Source: an uncultured Alistipes sp.
GTDB taxonomy: Bacteria > Bacteroidota > Bacteroidia > Bacteroidales > Rikenellaceae
Length of the DNA stretch: 64,000 nucleotides
Assembly (NCBI GenBank): GCA_937899895.1
Contig: CALBQR010000034.1
Location: 15,992 to 79,991, forward strand
Direction: 5' to 3'
The notes below the pieces were generated by a model that saw only the letters and a list, made by a program, of their open reading frames with translations, had not been told where the DNA came from and made no database searches. The translations under genes were made by a program, and so were the position numbers. Numbering within the stretch: position 1 is the stretch's first letter; each line of letters begins with the position of its first letter. Below are positions 8,495 through 15,433 of the stretch, in pieces.

Positions 8495-8999
8495 CGTCGA
8501 AGTTGTCGTCGCCTTCGAAATCGCAGAAATCGCCCATCATCTCATCGAAAGCCGAGCCTTCCGACTCGCTTGCCGACGGATCGTACTGATCGGGTGCAGG
8601 CTCCTCTGCGAGAGTTACGCGGGGGTATTCTGCGCCACTCTTCGGCTCTCCCGCTCCGATTAATTCGAGGTAATAGGCGCGATCCCCGAACATATCGAAC
8701 TGATAGATGAGTCGATCGCGGTTGTGGTGCATCAACTGACCCAATACAACGCTGCTCATAGGCACGGGAGCCTCTTCTCCCATATCACCCATATCGCCCA
8801 TATCTTCAAGGGTGAATTCGCGCAGTTTATTCCAGCGGTCATCAGCCGTAAAGAACGAAGTCATAGCGGGATCATATTCGAGATCTTCTCGAATAAAATT
8901 CTCGAAATCGGCAAGCGACATATCATACATCACCTCGTAATCTCTGACAAAGCGATCATTCTCATCGCTCAGCATTCTGAATTTGAAAACCATCGACAT
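8484..8999 (-). CDS. pRiA4b ORF-3-like / IS1096 passenger TnpR-family protein
   Basis: 171 aa acidic protein. The N-terminal part (VFKFRMLSDENDRFVRDYEV... LADFENFI) matches the PRiA4_ORF3 fold family in which K-hR-hxxD repeats recur. The central MGDMGDMGEE run comes from a short ATGGGCGAT-type repeat, and the C-terminus is strongly acidic (FDEMMGDFCDFEGDDNFDDEF). Despite the database name, no transposase or terminal repeats are visible around it. In Bacteroidota this gene commonly sits before miaA. Function unknown. It has its own promoter at 9035-9064 and is coupled to miaA by an 11-nt overlap. Confidence 0.75.
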   Translation of the reverse strand: MSMVFKFRMLSDENDRFVRDYEVMYDMSLADFENFIREDLEYDPAMTSFFTADDRWNKLREFTLEDMGDMGDMGEEAPVPMSSVVLGQLMHHNRDRLIYQFDMFGDRAYYLELIGAGEPKSGAEYPRVTLAEEPAPDQYDPSASESEGSAFDEMMGDFCDFEGDDNFDDEF

Positions 9000-9034
9000 A
9001 ATTAATAGTCCGAATTTAGTTAGTTTCTCTATTG

Positions 9035-9064
9035 CAAAGATAGTGAAAAAGTCGTTTTTGTCAA
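9035..9064 (-). promoter_or_regulatory. promoter of the pRiA4b ORF-3-like gene and miaA
   Basis: Minus-strand TATCTTTG (plus 9035-9042) with TTG 19 nt upstream (plus CAA 9062-9064). The -7 box ends about 35 nt before the ATG at 8999. Confidence 0.7.
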
Positions 9065-9088
9065 GCGTTTGAACTACATAGAGTAGTT

Positions 9089-10132
9089 TTATGCGAGATT
9101 TTTAAGCCACTCCATCACATCGGTTGCATCGGGATAGTCGGTGAGTGCAGGTGTTTGGGTGGTGCCGATCGGTACTGCGCGAAGTAATGGCTGGCACGTT
9201 TGGGCATATCTCTGCGTGAATTTCAAGTCGTTGCACGCTACGCATTGAATCTTCTCATCGTGATCTGCGAGCCACTCTGCAACCTCCGTCAGTGATGAGT
9301 ATCGTGCGATATTTATTTGTGAGATTGATGTCGGGAATGCTCGCTCCTCAATAAGTAATGAGTGCCCTAAATCGGTGTGCTCTACCCCATTCATCTGCAT
9401 CAATGCTTTGCGTTGGCGATAGTTATTCAGGTATCCGATGTTGTGTTTCGGGTGTTGTTGCAGTGCGTTTGCCAAGGGGGCAATATCATAATTATCGGGA
9501 ACGAAAATAAGCGAAACATTACGGCAACCAAGCCCCGAATACATATATATATCATTGCATAGACGGCTTAAATCTTCGCTCGCCTCCTCTCCTGTTAGTA
9601 TTGCGCACGAAGAGCGGCTTCCGCGCAGCAAAAGAGATAATTGCCCATATTCGGTGCGAAAATGGCGTACGGCATTATCGCTACCCGTTGCAATTACGGC
9701 ATCAGGTGTGGTCTGTCCGTCAAAGAGTTCGATGGCTGTGTGAGGGGCAATGTCAAGTAGCTGATCAACTATATATTGCATTAAAGCTTGGTCTTTGCTG
9801 GATGGCTTTACAAGGCAGCGATTGCCACTTGCGATGACGCAAAGCAGATCGAAGAAACCCACCAACGGAATATTACCCGCCATTACGACCAATACGTTGC
9901 GATGGGTAGCGACGGGTAGCGAAGGGTAGCTGTCAAGCCACGAGCGGAGTCGATCTTCGTCAAGCATTTTGGTACGTAGTGCCTCGACTGCGTGGCGAAT
10001 CTCCTGCTCCGAAAACCAACTATTTGAGGCGATAGCGTCTGCGATTGCTTGACGCGACGTAACCTCCTCGCCGAAGTGTGCAAAATGCTCTCCTAACGTA
10101 ACGAAAAGTTTTATGATCTGCTCTCTGTTCAT
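9089..10132 (-). CDS. LuxC-like acyl-CoA reductase
   Basis: 347 aa aldehyde-dehydrogenase-fold protein of the LuxC/acyl-CoA reductase family, which reduces fatty acyl thioesters to aldehydes with NAD(P)H. Seen: the nucleotide-binding strand NVLVVMAGNIPLVGF near residue 80, the CLVKPSS segment near 105, and the probable nucleophile Cys in YSGLGCRNVSLIFVP near 200. It is about 130 residues shorter than Vibrio LuxC, in line with other Bacteroidota members. There is no luxD/luxE or acyltransferase beside it, so substrate and pathway stay open. Fatty aldehydes for lipid synthesis are one possibility. A -7 box lies only 4 nt before the ATG, hinting at a leaderless mRNA. Confidence 0.8.
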   Translation of the reverse strand: MNREQIIKLFVTLGEHFAHFGEEVTSRQAIADAIASNSWFSEQEIRHAVEALRTKMLDEDRLRSWLDSYPSLPVATHRNVLVVMAGNIPLVGFFDLLCVIASGNRCLVKPSSKDQALMQYIVDQLLDIAPHTAIELFDGQTTPDAVIATGSDNAVRHFRTEYGQLSLLLRGSRSSCAILTGEEASEDLSRLCNDIYMYSGLGCRNVSLIFVPDNYDIAPLANALQQHPKHNIGYLNNYRQRKALMQMNGVEHTDLGHSLLIEERAFPTSISQINIARYSSLTEVAEWLADHDEKIQCVACNDLKFTQRYAQTCQPLLRAVPIGTTQTPALTDYPDATDVMEWLKNLA

Positions 10133-10136
10133 ACGG

Positions 10137-10144
10137 CAAAGATA
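10137..10144 (-). promoter_or_regulatory. -7 box abutting the acyl-CoA reductase start codon
   Basis: Minus-strand TATCTTTG at plus 10137-10144, then CCGT and the ATG at 10132. The nearest TTG (plus CAA 10168-10170) is 23 nt upstream, slightly long. If used, transcription would start at or very near the start codon. Confidence 0.5.
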
Positions 10145-10179
10145 ATCGAATTAGAGCAGAAATGATACAATTTTGACGA

Positions 10180-10485
10180 TTAATTATTCTCGTCGATGGC
10201 ACGTTGGCGATGCTGACGATGTCGAATGATGATGTTTTTGATACTTGTTGCGCCGAGAATTGTCAGTCCTGCGTATTGTGTGGTTTTGGCCATTCCGAAG
10301 AAAATGAACCACAACACACCTTTGGCAGCGGTGCTGATCGGCAAGCACATTTGGGCAAAGGAGATGATATAACAGGGAATGCACAATGCCAAGACTATTG
10401 CTCCTGTCCGAGGAGATAGTCTTGATAGATAACTGATTATGCGTTGTGATAGGGAATTTATTCCAGTTCGAAGTTTATCGAGCAT
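10180..10485 (-). CDS. small membrane protein, two predicted TM helices
   Basis: 101 aa protein starting at an ATG that overlaps the end of the preceding 64-aa gene by 11 nt (ATGCTCGATAA). Residues about 28-50 (GAIVLALCIPCYIISFAQMCL) and 56-80 (GVLWFIFFGMAKTTQYAGLTILG) are hydrophobic, with a basic His/Arg-rich tail (RHRQHRQR). The longer frame reaching 10650 is only the shadow of the 64-aa gene. I do not recognise the family. The tight coupling suggests that it works with the small Cys protein. Confidence 0.6.
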   Translation of the reverse strand: MLDKLRTGINSLSQRIISYLSRLSPRTGAIVLALCIPCYIISFAQMCLPISTAAKGVLWFIFFGMAKTTQYAGLTILGATSIKNIIIRHRQHRQRAIDENN

Positions 10486-10669
10486 ATTTGGTAAAGTTGT
10501 ATTTTTCGCGGAGGGCTTTTTGATCAGCCTCGGGGAGTTGGGTGAAATAACCCTTCCAGCCTGGACAGAAATTGATGTGCCAACGCCAAAAACGACCAAC
10601 AAATGATTGCGGGTTTTTCTCAAATTTTGCACGCATTGGGCAATTTTCACAAGGATAATTCTTTGCCAT
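10475..10669 (-). CDS. small Cys-containing conserved protein (64 aa)
   Basis: 64 aa, starting MAKNYPCENCPMRAKFEKNP and containing GRFWRWHINFCPGWKGYF, which looks like a short conserved Bacteroidota protein with three Cys (CxxC near the N-terminus, one at about 35) and aromatic clusters. The CxxC plus a later Cys could bind a metal, but no function is known to me. It has a consensus promoter 25 nt upstream and is translationally coupled to the 101-aa membrane protein. Confidence 0.65.
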   Translation of the reverse strand: MAKNYPCENCPMRAKFEKNPQSFVGRFWRWHINFCPGWKGYFTQLPEADQKALREKYNFTKYAR

Positions 10670-10694
10670 AGTTTTTCAATCTATCTAACTAAAA

Positions 10695-10726
10695 CAAAGA
10701 TAGTACGAAAAGTTTGTTTTGCCAAA
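10695..10726 (-). promoter_or_regulatory. promoter of the 64-aa / 101-aa gene pair
   Basis: Minus-strand TATCTTTG (plus 10695-10702) and TTTG (plus CAAA 10723-10726) with a 20-nt spacer. Confidence 0.75.
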
Positions 10727-10798
10727 TATTGAACTAAAAAAATAATCACAGCCAAGGTCGTGTCGTAGTGTCTATTGGTGCGTTTTTTGATTGCGATT

Positions 10799-10829
10799 TT
10801 TGCGAGATTCGAAAAAATGGTTATCTTTG
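10799..10829 (+). promoter_or_regulatory. promoter of rho
   Basis: TTTG at 10799-10802 and TATCTTTG at 10822-10829 with a 19-nt spacer. It gives a leader of about 75 nt before the rho ATG. Confidence 0.75.
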
Positions 10830-10850
10830 TGCCATCGAATTAGAACAAAG

Positions 10851-10866
10851 CCACTCGTCCGAGTGG
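10851..10866 (+). other. hairpin in the rho 5' leader
   Basis: CCACTC (10851-10856), loop GTCC, GAGTGG (10861-10866): a compact 6-bp stem with no T run, about 45 nt before the start codon. It may belong to leader-level control of rho, which is autoregulated in several bacteria. No direct evidence here. Confidence 0.4.
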
Positions 10867-10912
10867 TTGATTAATCCCTAAATCAGAAATTTAATCTCTC
10901 ACACACTACTAT

Positions 10913-12565
10913 ATGCAAGAGATAGATGCATTAAAAACTAAAAGCTTGGCAGAGTTGCGGCAAATTGGCAAGGCCTTGGGTATCAACGATCAATTGAAGA
11001 AAAAAGATCTGATTGACCGTATTGTGGCAGTCGCGACCGGTGAGGTTGCGGAGGAACAGAATTCCTCGACCGAAGCACCGATCGAAAAGCCGAAGCGAGG
11101 TCGTCGCCCGCGAGTTAGTACTACGCGTGTCGAGGACGCCAAAATGAATATTGCCGAAGGCCTGAATGAATTAGGTGTGGAGGCGGAAACCGAGGTCGTG
11201 GTTGTAGAGTCGGTAACAGAGGCTGTGGCAGATGTCGCAGATGTCGTGCAGACGGTTGCTGTGCAAAAGGATCGAGAGGAGCAACCCAAGAAACGAGGTC
11301 GTAAGCCTAAAAATACGGCAGTACAGACCGAGGAACAAATGGCGATTAAAGAGCCGAATATTCCGCAGGATATACCTCTGCCCGAATACGAAATAGCCCA
11401 CAACGATAATTACACTGATGAGGAGGAGATAATCACCAAAGATGATTTTTCGGGTGAGATCGAGGGCGAGGGCGTCTTGGAAGTTATGCCCGATGGCTAT
11501 GGCTTCTTGCGCTCGGCCGATTACAACTATCTGAATTCGCCCGATGATATCTATGTGTCGCCTTCGCAGATTAAACTTTTCGGCCTAAAACCGGGTGATA
11601 CGGTCAGTGGCACGATTCGTCCGCCGAAGGAGGGTGAAAAATACTTCCCGCTGATTAAGGTGCTCGAAATCAATGGTCTTGAACCTGAATATGTGCGCGA
11701 TAGAGTGCAGTTTGAGTTCCTTACCCCACTCTTCCCTTGTGAAAAATTTGACCTTACAAGCAATGGACATAACTCGATCTCGAATCGCGTTGTCGATCTC
11801 TTCTCGCCTATCGGTAAAGGTCAGCGCGGTTTGATTGTGGCGCAACCCAAAACGGGTAAGACTTTGCTGTTGCAGTCGATTGCAAATGCTATTGCCGATA
11901 ACCACCCCGAAGTATATATGATCGTTCTGCTCATTGATGAGCGTCCGGAGGAGGTAACCGAGATGGCTCGCAATGTTAAGGCCGAGGTTATCGCTTCGAC
12001 ATTTGACGAACAGGCTTCGCGCCACGTTAAGGTTGCCGAGATGGTACTCGATAAGGCAAAACGTATGGTTGAGTGTGGCCACGATGTGGTGATTTTCCTC
12101 GACTCGATTACCCGTCTGGCACGTGCCTATAACTCGGTGCAGCCCGCTTCGGGTAAGGTGCTTTCGGGTGGTGTTGATGCCAATGCTCTGCATAAGCCCA
12201 AGCGTTTCTTTGGTGCGGCTCGTAATACCGAGGAGAAGGGCTCGCTGACCATTATTGCAACGGCTCTGATTGATACCGGCTCGAAGATGGATGAGGTTAT
12301 CTTTGAGGAGTTTAAGGGTACTGGCAATATGGAGTTGCAGCTCGATCGAAAGTTGGCCGACAAGCGAATTTTTCCGTCGGTCAATGTTATTGCTTCGGGT
12401 ACTCGCCGCGAGGATTTGTTGCTGAACAAGGAGCTGATCAATCGCACGTGGGTATTGCGTCGTTTCCTCTCGGATATGACAACCGTCGAGGCTATGGAGC
12501 ATACCAAAAAACATATGGAACGTACGCGAGATAATGAGGAGTTCCTGATTACGATGAACCAATAA
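10913..12565 (+). CDS. rho: transcription termination factor Rho with long disordered insert
   Basis: Hexameric RNA-dependent ATPase that terminates transcription. Order: a Rho_N/SAP-like helix bundle (LKTKSLAELRQIGKALGI, residues 5-40); then about 130 low-complexity, charged residues including KPKRGRRPR and KKRGRKPKN AT-hook-like patches and Glu/Val-rich runs; then the RNA-binding cold-shock-like domain (GEGVLEVMPDGYGFLRS, from about 183); Walker A QPKTGKT near 310; Walker B VVIFLDSITRLARAYN near 390; and the secondary-channel and Q/R-loop region. The length is 550 aa against about 420 in E. coli. A long intrinsically disordered Rho region is known in Bacteroides, where it has been tied to phase separation and gut fitness. 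Whether this shorter one behaves the same way is inference. Confidence 0.96.
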   Translation: MQEIDALKTKSLAELRQIGKALGINDQLKKKDLIDRIVAVATGEVAEEQNSSTEAPIEKPKRGRRPRVSTTRVEDAKMNIAEGLNELGVEAETEVVVVESVTEAVADVADVVQTVAVQKDREEQPKKRGRKPKNTAVQTEEQMAIKEPNIPQDIPLPEYEIAHNDNYTDEEEIITKDDFSGEIEGEGVLEVMPDGYGFLRSADYNYLNSPDDIYVSPSQIKLFGLKPGDTVSGTIRPPKEGEKYFPLIKVLEINGLEPEYVRDRVQFEFLTPLFPCEKFDLTSNGHNSISNRVVDLFSPIGKGQRGLIVAQPKTGKTLLLQSIANAIADNHPEVYMIVLLIDERPEEVTEMARNVKAEVIASTFDEQASRHVKVAEMVLDKAKRMVECGHDVVIFLDSITRLARAYNSVQPASGKVLSGGVDANALHKPKRFFGAARNTEEKGSLTIIATALIDTGSKMDEVIFEEFKGTGNMELQLDRKLADKRIFPSVNVIASGTRREDLLLNKELINRTWVLRRFLSDMTTVEAMEHTKKHMERTRDNEEFLITMNQ

Positions 12566-12581
12566 AAAAGAGATAAGACCA

Positions 12582-13352
12582 ATGAAGAAACTTATTACAT
12601 TTATGCTGCTGGTATTTGCAGTGCAGACGGCGGCAGCTTGGGGCCCGAAGGGCCACGACGTGGTGGCATACATTGCTGAATGCAATGTTAATAAGCGAGT
12701 AAAGGCGAAGGTTATGCAGGCTTTGGGCGGACATACATTTACCTACTACTCGTCGTGGGCGGATAATATTCGTAATTTTCCCGAATATCGCCACACTTCG
12801 ACATGGCATTACGCCAATGTTGATGAGGGTTATACCTACGCTACAATGCCTAAAAATCCCAAAGGTGATGTGCTGACAGCCGTAACGCTGATTGTCGAGC
12901 AGTTGAAGAGTGGTAAGATCACGCCCGAAGAGGAGAATATCTATCTTCGAATGTTGATCCACTTCGTGGGCGATATGCACTGCCCGATGCACGCAGGCCG
13001 ATTGAGCGATTTGGGCGGTAATTTGGTAACGGTCAAATGGTTCGGTCGCGAGGTTAAACTGCACGCCGTTTGGGACGATCTTATTGTTGAGAGCGTTCGC
13101 AAATGGAGCTATTCGGAGTGGCAGCGCGAGATTGACAACGTATCGCGCGAGGAGCGTGAGGCTCTGTCGGCAGGTACTCCGCTTGATTGGATGAATGAGA
13201 CGGTTGATATTTGCAAAAAGGTCTATGAAGACGCCCCCGCAGGTAGTGAATTGTCGTGGGACTACCAGAACGATAACTACCCTCTTCTCGAAATGCAGTT
13301 GCGTAAGGCGGGCTATCGTTTGGCGCGTTTGTTAAACGAAATTTACAAGTAG
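12582..13352 (+). CDS. secreted S1/P1-type nuclease
   Basis: Zinc-dependent single-strand nuclease of the S1/P1 (phospholipase C-like) fold, 256 aa. A signal peptide ends at AAA before W, so the mature N-terminal Trp supplies a metal ligand, as in P1 (WGPKGHDVVAYIAE). Other metal ligands are visible in SSWADNIR (Asp), TSTWHYANVD (His), LIHFVGDMHCPMHAG (two His, Asp) and KLHAVWDDLI (His, Asp). All the conserved ligands appear to be present. It starts 16 bp after rho, and the hydrolase gene follows 4 bp after it, so a rho-nuclease-hydrolase transcript is likely. Probable role: periplasmic or extracellular nucleic-acid scavenging. Confidence 0.92.
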   Translation: MKKLITFMLLVFAVQTAAAWGPKGHDVVAYIAECNVNKRVKAKVMQALGGHTFTYYSSWADNIRNFPEYRHTSTWHYANVDEGYTYATMPKNPKGDVLTAVTLIVEQLKSGKITPEEENIYLRMLIHFVGDMHCPMHAGRLSDLGGNLVTVKWFGREVKLHAVWDDLIVESVRKWSYSEWQREIDNVSREEREALSAGTPLDWMNETVDICKKVYEDAPAGSELSWDYQNDNYPLLEMQLRKAGYRLARLLNEIYK

Positions 13353-13356
13353 AAAG

Positions 13357-14361
13357 ATGAAACGTATTGTTATCCCTGCGTTGGTTATTCTTGGTGCAAT
13401 GTTGTCGGCGTTTGCAGCGTCGCCGCGCCAAGCAAAACGTTCAGCGCACGACTACGTTGTTGAGCGTTACGATTCGCTCTATGGCGATATTGCAGTTACG
13501 ATTGACCGCCCGACACAATTGATCAAGGGTGCTCCGACCTATATTGTCTTTTTTGCCCTGCCCAATACCAACACCGTGAAGTGGATTTCGGGCCGAAAGG
13601 TGGAGGACGGTGGCGATCGTCGTTACAATATCCAACACGTGGGCGCGCAGACCCGCTTCTTGCGCGATAAGATGCCCGATTGCAATCTGCTGGTTGCCTA
13701 TATGGGTGAGAAAAATCGTTCGTGGCCGACCTATATTCGCAACCGCGAGCGTTCGGGTGAGATTGTACGCGATGTTATTGACAGCATTACCGACCTCTAT
13801 AAGGCTTATGATCCCCGCATCGTGTTGAGTGGTCATAGTGGCGGTGGTCGCGTGTTGTTGCGTTATATCGAGCAGGTGCGCGAGATTCCCGATCGCGTTG
13901 AGCGTATCGTAATCCTCGATAGCGACTATGCTTACGACGACGCTCTGCACCTTGATAAGATTGTTGAGTGGTTGGATAAGTCGAAGAAACATACTCTTTT
14001 TACGTCGGTCTATTGCGATAGTGTTGTTGTGTCGAATGGTAAGAATATCGTGTCGGCTCGCGGTGGTACTTGGTATCGTACGGGCTGGTTGCGTCGCGGT
14101 TTGGCCGAGCATTACGATTTTAAGACCGAGCAGGTTGATTCTTCGCTGACCTATTATGAGGGTAAGCGTGGTCAGATCCAGATGTGGTTCAAGATGACTA
14201 CGCCTGAAGTTAGCTATCATAGTACGTTGGTTGATCGTAACGGATTCATTCAGTCGATGTTAGGCGGCACGAAGCTCGATGGCGATGGTTATGTCTATTG
14301 GGGCGAACGCGCCTACAATAACTACATCGAGGATCACCCGAAGACCGAAAATCTTGATTAA
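13357..14361 (+). CDS. secreted alpha/beta-hydrolase
   Basis: 334 aa protein with a Sec signal (VIPALVILGAMLSAFAA). The nucleophile elbow GHSGGG (LSGHSGGGRVLL, about residue 160) fits an alpha/beta-hydrolase. The acid may be in VILDSDYAYDD (about 190) and the His in VSYHSTLVDRNGF (about 290). No specific substrate family is recognised; esterase or peptidase activity is possible. It sits 4 bp after the nuclease gene, ends the operon, and is followed by a strong terminator. Confidence 0.72.
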   Translation: MKRIVIPALVILGAMLSAFAASPRQAKRSAHDYVVERYDSLYGDIAVTIDRPTQLIKGAPTYIVFFALPNTNTVKWISGRKVEDGGDRRYNIQHVGAQTRFLRDKMPDCNLLVAYMGEKNRSWPTYIRNRERSGEIVRDVIDSITDLYKAYDPRIVLSGHSGGGRVLLRYIEQVREIPDRVERIVILDSDYAYDDALHLDKIVEWLDKSKKHTLFTSVYCDSVVVSNGKNIVSARGGTWYRTGWLRRGLAEHYDFKTEQVDSSLTYYEGKRGQIQMWFKMTTPEVSYHSTLVDRNGFIQSMLGGTKLDGDGYVYWGERAYNNYIEDHPKTENLD

Positions 14362-14370
14362 TAAATCCGA

Positions 14371-14409
14371 ACCCGCGATACACTTTTTCGTATCGCGGGT
14401 TTCTTTTTG
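14371..14409 (+). terminator. terminator of the rho-nuclease-hydrolase operon
   Basis: Perfect 11-bp stem ACCCGCGATAC / GTATCGCGGGT (14371-14381, 14390-14400), 8-nt loop, then TTCTTTTTG. Confidence 0.9.
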
Positions 14410-14421
14410 TTGAAAATTGAC

Positions 14422-14429
14422 TATCTTTG
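14422..14429 (+). promoter_or_regulatory. -7 box of tRNA-Gly
   Basis: TATCTTTG 18 nt before the tRNA 5' end. No good TTTG at the usual spacing, because that region is the T tract of the preceding terminator. Confidence 0.5.
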
Positions 14430-14447
14430 CACTTGTAAAATGTCGAT

Positions 14448-14519
14448 GCGGGTGTAGCTCAGTGGTAGAGCATCGGCTTCCCAAGCCGAGGGCCACGGGT
14501 TCGACCCCCGCCACCCGCT
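14448..14519 (+). tRNA. tRNA-Gly (anticodon CCC)
   Basis: 72-nt cloverleaf: acceptor GCGGGTG/CACCCGC, anticodon stem TCGGC/GCCGA with loop TTCCCAA (anticodon CCC), T-loop TTCGACC. The outermost T-stem pair is an A-C mismatch. CCA is not encoded. It stands directly before the polysaccharide locus. Confidence 0.93.
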
Positions 14520-14533
14520 CGAAGAGTTTTGAG

Positions 14534-14570
14534 ATCCTGTCTGATCATAGCGATCGGGCAGGATTTTTTT
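14534..14570 (+). terminator. terminator after tRNA-Gly
   Basis: Arms ATCCTGTCTGATC (14534-14546) and GATCGGGCAGGAT (14552-14564) pair with two G-U or mismatch positions around a 5-nt loop, followed by a run of seven T. Confidence 0.85.
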
Positions 14571-14843
14571 GTTAGTATTCCCGCCGAGAAATGGTTATAA
14601 TCAATATCGGCCGAATCTACGCTATCAAGTTGTTTTACAAATATATTTGGTCGTTTGCTTGTTTATTTGGTTATAATTATTTAATTTTGTTGCGTATTGT
14701 ATATAATCTCTTATAGAGATTATGGGCGAAAACCATATTTACATTGTGGTTTTATTGTAATTGATTGGGATACAAAGCGTTGCGCGTGTTCCAATGTCCC
14801 TATGTTATATGCAGTACTCAACTTTTAGCCATTAGTAAGCAAT
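14571..14843 (+). other. 273-nt gene-free region: promoter and structured leader of the polysaccharide operon
   Basis: No coding region. A+T-rich. TTG 14659-14661 and TAATTTTG 14682-14689 (20-nt spacer) form the likely operon promoter. TATATTTG at 14642-14649 is a second possible -7 box. The roughly 145-nt leader contains an 8-bp stem ATAATCTC/GAGATTAT (14703-14723) and a 7-bp stem AAAACCA/TGGTTTT (14729-14753) that ends in TTTTATT and could be a weak intrinsic terminator. In Bacteroides capsule loci, UpxY-type proteins antiterminate in such leaders. No inverted repeats flanking the promoter, as needed for phase inversion, were seen. Confidence 0.5.
14659..14689 (+). promoter_or_regulatory. 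probable promoter of the polysaccharide operon
   Basis: TTG (14659-14661), 20-nt spacer, TAATTTTG (14682-14689). It is the only well-spaced promoter before the antiterminator gene. Confidence 0.55.
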
Positions 14844-15419
14844 ATGGGTGATATGATTTCGAGGGGTTCGGATGTTGATACCAATGGTAATCTTTGGTTT
14901 GCTCTTCGTGTTACATATCAACGAGAGTTGAAGGCTAAGGCTGTATTGGACCAATTGGGTATCGAAAATTTCCTGCCTACACGATTGGTTAAAGAGCGAG
15001 ACAGCATAGGGCGTTTTGTCTGGGTGCGCCGAGTGGCAATTCACAACTATATCTTCGTCAGATCGACAAAGGAGATCATTGATGATCTTAAAATGCACAA
15101 ATTGCCTTGGCTGCGATATGTTACCCGACCTGTTGCAGGGCGTAATGAGATTTTAACGGTCCCCGACAATCAGATGAAACATTTTATCGCTGTTGCCGGA
15201 ACTCACAACGAGCACCTACTCTATCTTGACCCGAATGACGAAAATCTGAAAGAAGGAGATCTCGTGCGTATTATCGCCGGACCGTTTGCAGGCGTGGAAG
15301 GCATATACGTTCGTCTGAATAATCAACGCAGCCGACGCGTTGTTGTGCGCGTAGAGGGCATTACCGCTGTGGCAACAGCGTCAGTGCCGTTATCGTTAAT
15401 TGAAAAAATTGAAAAATAA
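14844..15419 (+). CDS. UpxY-family (NusG-like) transcription antiterminator
   Basis: 191 aa NusG paralog: NGN domain at about 15-110 (LWFALRVTYQRELKAKAVLDQLGIENFLPT ... HNYIFVRS) and a KOW domain at about 130-170 (EGDLVRIIAGPFAGVEGIYV). Bacteroides UpxY proteins are encoded first in capsular polysaccharide operons and let RNA polymerase pass the operon's own leader. The same role is inferred here from position. The usual partner UpxZ, an inhibitor of other UpxY proteins, is absent next to it. A second ATG at 14853 is an equally possible start. The gap to the next gene is 14 bp. Confidence 0.88.
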   Translation: MGDMISRGSDVDTNGNLWFALRVTYQRELKAKAVLDQLGIENFLPTRLVKERDSIGRFVWVRRVAIHNYIFVRSTKEIIDDLKMHKLPWLRYVTRPVAGRNEILTVPDNQMKHFIAVAGTHNEHLLYLDPNDENLKEGDLVRIIAGPFAGVEGIYVRLNNQRSRRVVVRVEGITAVATASVPLSLIEKIEK

Positions 15420-15433
15420 TAAACACATCAAAA

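Noticed and set aside
8484..8999. Insertion sequence, suggested by the IS1096-passenger family name
   Set aside because: No transposase, terminal inverted repeats or target duplications around it; the gene is coupled to miaA.
11585..12685. 366-codon open frame opposite rho
   Set aside because: Antisense shadow; overlaps conserved rho motifs throughout.
14640..14843. Invertible promoter as in phase-variable capsule loci
   Set aside because: The only inverted repeats seen (14703-14723, 14729-14753) lie downstream of the promoter and do not flank it; no invertase gene nearby.
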